Assembly: GCA_035249465.1 (NCBI GenBank)
Contig: DATFGL010000158.1
Coordinates: 1-11,668 of the forward strand
Direction of reading: 5' to 3'
Source: 66-474 sp035249465
Lineage (GTDB): Bacteria; Pseudomonadota; Gammaproteobacteria; Xanthomonadales; Rhodanobacteraceae
DNA: 11,668 nucleotides
The notes below the pieces were generated by a model that was not told where the DNA came from, made no database searches, and saw only the letters and a program-made list of their open reading frames with translations. Below are positions 6,581-11,668 of this stretch, piece by piece. The translations under genes and the position numbers were made by a program. Within the stretch, counting starts at the first letter, position 1; every line of letters begins with the position of its first letter.

Positions 6581-8377
6581 TCAGGCAGCCGGGAGTACCG
6601 ACAGCACTTCCTCGACGGTGGTGAGCCCGCGACGGACTTGCGTTGCCGCGGAAATCCGGAGCGGCTGCATACCCTCTTCCAGCGCGAATCCCGTGAAGCC
6701 CGCGAGATCGAGTTGCGGCGTGACCATGCCGCGCAGGCGCGGACTGACCGTCATCATCTCGTACACGCCGGTGCGCCCGAGATAGCCGGTGTTGCGGCAC
6801 TCGAGGCAGCCGACCGGTTCGTACACCTCGGCGGGCGGCGGGATGACCCAGCCGCGCGTCAGCACCGACCAGGTTTGCGGGTCCTGCTTCGCCTTGACCT
6901 TGCAATGCGGACACAACGTGCGCACCAGGCGCTGTGCGACCACGCCTGCGAGCGTGGACTGGATCAGGTAATGCGGCACGCCGAGGTCGAGCAGACGCGT
7001 GATCGCGGACGGCGCGTCATTGGTGTGCAGGGTCGACAGCACGAGGTGTCCTGTCAACGATGCCTGCACCGCCATCTGCGCGGTTTCGAGATCGCGGATT
7101 TCGCCGACCATGATGATGTCCGGGTCCTGCCGCAACAAAGTGCGCACGCCGGCCGCGAAGTCGAAATCGATCGCGGGTTGCACCTGTGACTGGTTGAACT
7201 CCGGCGACACCATTTCGATCGGGTCTTCGACGGTGCACACGTTGAGTTCCGGACGCGCGAGATGCTTCAGCGTGGAATACAACGTCGTCGTCTTGCCCGA
7301 GCCGGTCGGGCCGGTCACCAGCACGATCCCGTGCGGGCGCTCCACCATTTCGCGCCAGGTTTTTTCCTCCTCGGACGAGAAACCAAGTTGCGCGAATTGC
7401 TTGACCACGATGTCGGGGTCGAAGATGCGCATCACGATCTTTTCGCCGAACGCCGTCGGCATCGAGGAGATGCGCAGTTCCACTTCGCGGCCGCCGGCCG
7501 AACGCGTCTTGATGCGGCCATCCTGCGGGCGGCGTTTCTCAGCGACATCGAGTCGCGCGAGGATCTTGATGCGTGCGGTCACCGCGGTCATCACCGCGGG
7601 CGGCAGTTCGAAAACCTTGTGGAGTATGCCGTCGATACGGAAGCGCAGCTGCGCGGCTTCGCGGCGTGGTTCCAGGTGGATGTCCGACGCGCGCTGCTCG
7701 AACGCGTATTGCAAGAGCCAGTCGACGATGTGGACGACGTGGCGGTCATCGGCGCCGATCTCGCCCGCCTTGCCGAGTTCCAGCAGCTGCTCGAAGTTGA
7801 GGATGGCCGAGCCGTCCATCGGATCCTGCTTGGCCTCGCGCGCCTTGGCGATCGAGCGCTGCACGCCGTAGAACTCCATCAGGTAACGATGGACGTCCAG
7901 CGGATTGGCGACTACGCGTTTCACTTCGCGCCGCAGCATCTGCGAAAGGTCGGCGGCCCAGCGATTCTCGAACGGTTCGGCGCTGGCGAAGGTGACCGTG
8001 CCGTGCGCGACCGCGACCGGCAAGATGCGGTGGCGCTGGGCGTAGGCCTGGCTCACGGCCTGCGTTACCGCGGCGGCGTCGATTTTCATCGGATCGATCT
8101 TGAGATACGGCAGGCCGGCCTTGTCGGCCAGCCACACCGTCAGCGATTCCACCGTCAGCGGCTTGCCGGGATCGGTACGGTTCTCGGGCTTGGCGCTGGC
8201 GATCACCACCAGCGGATGCAGTTCGACCGCACCGCGACCCGCGCGGCTGGTCGCGCGGATGCGCTTGGCGTCCTCCGCGGCCAGCAGTCCGTCGGCGATC
8301 AGCGCGGCCAGAACTTCAACCAGTTCCAGCCGGCCGTTGCGGCCGATTACCGCGGTCGAATTCGGGTTTGCCGCCAT
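6581..8377 (-). CDS. GspE/PulE/PilB family secretion or pilus assembly ATPase
   Basis: Cytoplasmic hexameric ATPase of the type II secretion/type IV pilus superfamily, which powers pseudopilus or pilus subunit assembly at the inner membrane. The product is 598 aa. An N-terminal GspE_N/MshEN-like region spans about 75-170 and the AAA ATPase about 205-595. The motifs seen are the Asp box SDIHLEP at 231-237, Walker A GPTGSGKT at 356-363, Walker B with DPDIIMVGEIRD at 418-429, and the His box TLHTND at 449-454. A tetracysteine zinc site is formed by C489/C492 (LCPHC) and C524/C527 (GCLEC), typical of GspE/PilB assembly ATPases. All catalytic elements are intact. No secretin, pseudopilin, GspF or GspL gene lies in the window, so whether it serves type II secretion, type IV pili or another system cannot be decided. 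ATG 8377 is preceded by GGGGCAGGCG, a moderate ribosome-binding site. Confidence 0.93.
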   Translation of the reverse strand: MAANPNSTAVIGRNGRLELVEVLAALIADGLLAAEDAKRIRATSRAGRGAVELHPLVVIASAKPENRTDPGKPLTVESLTVWLADKAGLPYLKIDPMKIDAAAVTQAVSQAYAQRHRILPVAVAHGTVTFASAEPFENRWAADLSQMLRREVKRVVANPLDVHRYLMEFYGVQRSIAKAREAKQDPMDGSAILNFEQLLELGKAGEIGADDRHVVHIVDWLLQYAFEQRASDIHLEPRREAAQLRFRIDGILHKVFELPPAVMTAVTARIKILARLDVAEKRRPQDGRIKTRSAGGREVELRISSMPTAFGEKIVMRIFDPDIVVKQFAQLGFSSEEEKTWREMVERPHGIVLVTGPTGSGKTTTLYSTLKHLARPELNVCTVEDPIEMVSPEFNQSQVQPAIDFDFAAGVRTLLRQDPDIIMVGEIRDLETAQMAVQASLTGHLVLSTLHTNDAPSAITRLLDLGVPHYLIQSTLAGVVAQRLVRTLCPHCKVKAKQDPQTWSVLTRGWVIPPPAEVYEPVGCLECRNTGYLGRTGVYEMMTVSPRLRGMVTPQLDLAGFTGFALEEGMQPLRISAATQVRRGLTTVEEVLSVLPAA

Positions 8378-8433
8378 CGCCTGCCCCGTTGCGGAAAAAC
8401 GAAGCTCAATCCGTGTCGAATGGGCCTCGCAGC

Positions 8434-8440
8434 TATACTA
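8434..8440. promoter_or_regulatory. Overlapping -10 elements for divergent glyQS and the GspE-type gene
   Basis: The 94-nt gap between the ATPase start (8377) and the glyQ start (8472) contains one AT-rich hexamer site. On the plus strand TATACT (8434-8439) is a 5/6 match to the -10 consensus. On the minus strand TAGTAT (8440-8435) is a 4/6 match, offset by one base. No good -35 box is visible for either. Transcription from the plus-strand element would begin near 8446, which fits a glyQ start at 8472. Confidence 0.4.
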
Positions 8441-8471
8441 ACGCGCTTTGTTTGCCACGCCGGGGACGCAG

Positions 8472-9354
<883 letters not shown>

Positions 9355-9362
<8 letters not shown>

Positions 9363-11616
9363 GCGTTCGCTGCTCCTTGAAATCGGTTGCGAGGAGCTGC
9401 CCATCCACGCGGTGGACGATCTGGCGCACGCATTGGCGCAAGGCGTGTGCGAAGGCCTGTCGAAGCGCGGCGTCACGGCCGACGTCGAACACGCGCGGAC
9501 TTTCGCGACGCCGCGGCGTCTAGCGGTGTGGGTGCCGGACGTGGCGTTCACCCAACCCGAGCAGCGCAACGAAAGTTTTGGGCCGTACATCGACATCGCG
9601 TTGGATGCGAACGGACATCCCACGAAGGCATTGCTCGGTTTCGCGAGCAAGGCCGGCGTCGAGTGGACGCGGCTCGGCAGGGCGACGGATGCGAAGGGCG
9701 AACGCTTCGTGCATCGCAGCGTTGCGCCGGGCCGCACCACTGCGGAACTGGTTCCGGAAATCGTGCGTGAAGCTGCGGCCGCGTTGCCGATTCCGAAACC
9801 GATGCGCTGGGGCGACCACGACTTCGCGTTCGTGCGCCCCGTGCATTGGCTCGTGATGTTGCACGGCGACCAGGTGATCGCTGGCGAGTTGTTCGGCTCG
9901 AAAAGCGGCCGTCAATCGCGCGGGCATCGCTTCATGCACCCGGCGCCGGTCCATCTGGTGGACGCCGACGGTTACGCCGAATCGCTGCGCGCGGCGAAGG
10001 TGCTGGCCGATCCGGCCGAACGCCGTCAACGCATTCGCGATGAAGTCGCACGCGTTGCGCCTGCGGGATGCACGCCACGCCTCGATGATGCGTTGCTGGA
10101 CGAACTGGCCAATCTCAACGAATGGCCGGTTGCGATCGCCTGCACCTTCGAGCGCGAATTCCTGGCGGTCCCGCACGAAGCGCTGGTCACCACCATGCGC
10201 GCCAACCAGAAGTTCGTGCCGGTATTCGATGCGGAAGGCAAGCTCACCGAACATTTCATCGGCATTGCGAATCTCGAATCGAAGGATCCCACGCAGATCC
10301 GCCGCGGCTACGAGCGCGTGATCCGCCCGCGTTTCGCCGATGCCAAGTATTTCTTCGACGAGGACCTGAAAACGCCGCTGGTTTCATACCGGCAAGGGCT
10401 GCGTGACGTTACCTACCAGAAAGCGCTGGGCAGCCTGTGGGACAAGACCGTGCGCGTGGCGGAATTGGCCAGCGCGATCGCCGAGCGCGTGTTCGCGCAG
10501 GACATCGACGTGGATGCGGCGGAGGTTGCCCACGCCGCGGGACTGTCGCGCTGCGATCTGCTGACCCGCATGGTGGGCGAATTCCCCGAATTGCAGGGCG
10601 TGATGGGCCGTCACTACGCGACGGCGCAAGGCGAAACTGCCGTGGTCGCGAACGCGCTGGACGAGTTCTACCGTCCACGCAACGCGGGCGACGGCATCGC
10701 CGAAGGCGTGCCGGCGCAGTGTATTTCGCTCGCGGACAAGCTGGACACGCTGGCCGGCATCTTCGCGGTGGGCATGAAGCCCACCGGCAACAAGGATCCG
10801 TTCGCGTTGCGCCGCGCGGCGCTGGGTTTCGCGCGCACCTTGATCGAAGGCGGGCTGGATCTGGAATTGGGCGTGCTGCTGAAGGAAGCCGTGGCGCAGG
10901 TTCCCGATGTGGCGCTGCTCCCCTCTTCCTCCGGACGGGGCGACGTTGTGCTCCCCTCTCCCTCCGGGAGAGGGGTCGGGGGTGAGGGTACGAGTCCTGC
11001 GCAAGGCCCCGAACCCTCACCCGGCGCCGTGCGCCACCCGCTCCCGCGGGGGGAGGGAAAAAGCATCGCGGTTCGCCGCAACGAGCTGGCCGCTGAACTG
11101 CGCGAATTCATCCTCGACCGGCTGCGTGGTTACTACACCGAGCAGGGTTTCACGCCGCAGCAATTCGAAGCGGTGGCAGCGGTGCAGCCGTCCAGTCTGG
11201 TCGATTTCGACCGCCGCCTGCGTGCGGTTGCCGCTTTCGCCAAACAACCCGAGGCCGAAAAGCTCGCCGCGGCCAACAAGCGTGTCGCCAACATCCTGCG
11301 CAAGGAAGGCATCGATGCCGCCGCCGCGCAACATGAATTGAATCCGGAGTTGTTGCACGAGCCGGCGGAACAGGCCCTGGCGCAGGCGCTGGATGCCGCG
11401 CGCAACGACAACGCCGCGCGCCTTGAGGGTGACGCGGCGCGGCGCGATTACGCAGGCGCGCTGACGCGCCTCGCGCAATTGCAGGCGCCGGTCGACACCT
11501 TCTTCGACAGCGTGATGGTGATGGCCGACGATCCTGCCTTGCGCGCCAACCGCGTCGCGCTGCTGGCGCGCATCAAGGCGCGCTTCGACGCGATTGCCGA
11601 GATCGCACTGTTGTGA
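9355..11616 (+). CDS. glyS: Glycyl-tRNA synthetase beta subunit with an in-frame palindromic-repeat insertion
   Basis: Beta subunit of alpha2beta2 GlyRS; it binds tRNA-Gly and carries the C-terminal anticodon-binding domain. The product is 753 aa, against 689 in E. coli. ATG 9355 has GGAGG at 9344-9348 with 6 nt spacing and overlaps the glyQ stop. Typical blocks are LLLEIGCEELP (6-16), FATPRRLAV (50-58), KPMRWGDHDFAFVRPVHWL (148-166), GHRFMHP (190-196), YERVIRPRFADAKYFFDEDL (319-338), GRHYA (418-422), KPTGNKDPFALRRAALG (475-491), and from 573 the C-terminal region (EFILDRLRGYYTEQG, FDRRLRAV, ANKRVANILRK). Residues about 521-569 are an unrelated low-complexity segment (LLPSSSGRGD, VVLPSPSGRGVGGEG, GPEPSPG, HPLPRGEGKS) encoded by a palindromic GC-rich repeat. 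The gene reads through without stop or frameshift, so the protein is presumably functional. The insert falls between the HD-like middle and the anticodon-binding part, probably in a linker. Confidence 0.96.
10915..11061 (+). repeat. Palindromic GC-rich repeat element inserted in frame within glyS
   Basis: This 147-nt segment has a structure unlike the coding DNA around it. A perfect 10-bp hairpin lies at 10953-10975 (CCCCTCTCCC, loop TCC, GGGAGAGGGG). GGGTGAGGGT at 10980-10989 pairs perfectly with ACCCTCACCC at 11013-11022. A third stem, CTCCC/GGGAG, lies at 11041-11045 and 11051-11055. A degraded extra copy of the left hairpin precedes it, starting at 10916. Dispersed intergenic repeats with this layout (CCCTCTCCC hairpin, GGGTGAGGG arm, ACCCTCA arm, CTCCCGC hairpin, and translated motifs such as PLPRGEG) are common in proteobacterial genomes, from general knowledge. 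The length is a multiple of three and no stop occurs in the glyS frame. Boundaries are estimated by where GlyS homology stops and resumes. Confidence 0.75.
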
Positions 11617-11668
11617 TGGTGACGCCAACCGCGAGCCGGGCCTTTGCTTCCGACCTCTTGTGGCAGCA
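11616..11668 (+). CDS. Possible start of the next gene downstream of glyS (partial)
   Basis: The glyS stop and an ATG overlap as TGATG at 11614-11618. The frame from ATG 11616 stays open for the 17 codons left in the window (MVTPTASRAFASDLLWQ). A one-base stop/start overlap is a common sign of translational coupling. There is no strong ribosome-binding site, the visible peptide is too short to identify, and the frame could equally be chance. Confidence 0.25.
   Translation, partial: MVTPTASRAFASDLLWQ

Noticed and set aside
5816..7189. Plus-strand open frame of 457 codons opposite the amidotransferase and ATPase genes
   Set aside because: It is a shadow frame, His/Arg/Gln-rich, spanning two real genes on the other strand.
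10953..11055. Hairpins in glyS as a transcription terminator or attenuator
   Set aside because: The stems are strong but no T-run follows, and they lie within an open frame that continues into conserved GlyS sequence.
10912..11066. CRISPR array or simple tandem repeat at the glyS insert
   Set aside because: There are only two imperfect 33-nt units and no spacer pattern. The structure is that of a palindromic element.

Overview
The window is high-GC, densely coded chromosomal DNA. It reads as a gammaproteobacterium of the Xanthomonadales/Lysobacterales type, plausibly Rhodanobacteraceae. The grounds are protein-level resemblance (a 403-residue TyrRS of the Xanthomonas/Pseudomonas type, a two-subunit GlyRS, a MepM-like endopeptidase next to anmK) and a dispersed-repeat style common in that group. 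The taxonomic placement is inference.

Layout from left to right. (1) Positions 1-2557, minus strand: a membrane-anchored M23 peptidoglycan endopeptidase followed 11 nt later by anmK (anhydro-MurNAc kinase, last few codons beyond the window edge). Together they form a cell-wall remodelling and recycling unit, driven by a good sigma70-type promoter at 2600-2628. (2) Positions 2760-3971, plus strand: tyrS, divergent from the peptidase, with its own promoter candidate. (3) Positions 3972-4252: a non-coding stretch with small hairpins that looks like dispersed-repeat remnants, plus a rho-independent terminator serving the next gene. (4) Positions 4253-4930, minus strand: a small secreted, probably beta-rich protein of unknown function. 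(5) Positions 5117-5797, plus strand: a rhomboid intramembrane protease. It meets a GMP-synthase-like glutamine amidotransferase (5801-6562, minus) tail to tail with only 3 nt between them. (6) Positions 6581-8377, minus strand: a GspE/PilB-type secretion or pilus ATPase, apparently co-transcribed with the amidotransferase. (7) Positions 8472-11616, plus strand: glyQ and glyS, overlapping by 8 nt, encode the alpha2beta2 glycyl-tRNA synthetase. They diverge from the ATPase gene at a short shared promoter region.

Most of the window is ordinary housekeeping sequence. The one striking feature is in glyS. A GC-rich palindromic element of about 147 nt (about 10915-11061) sits in frame inside this essential gene and adds about 49 low-complexity residues (Pro/Ser/Gly/Arg-rich) just before the C-terminal anticodon-binding region. 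It resembles a dispersed intergenic repeat that has become protein-coding, comparable in principle to Rickettsia palindromic elements. No CRISPR array, phage, insertion sequence, tRNA or rRNA gene was found.
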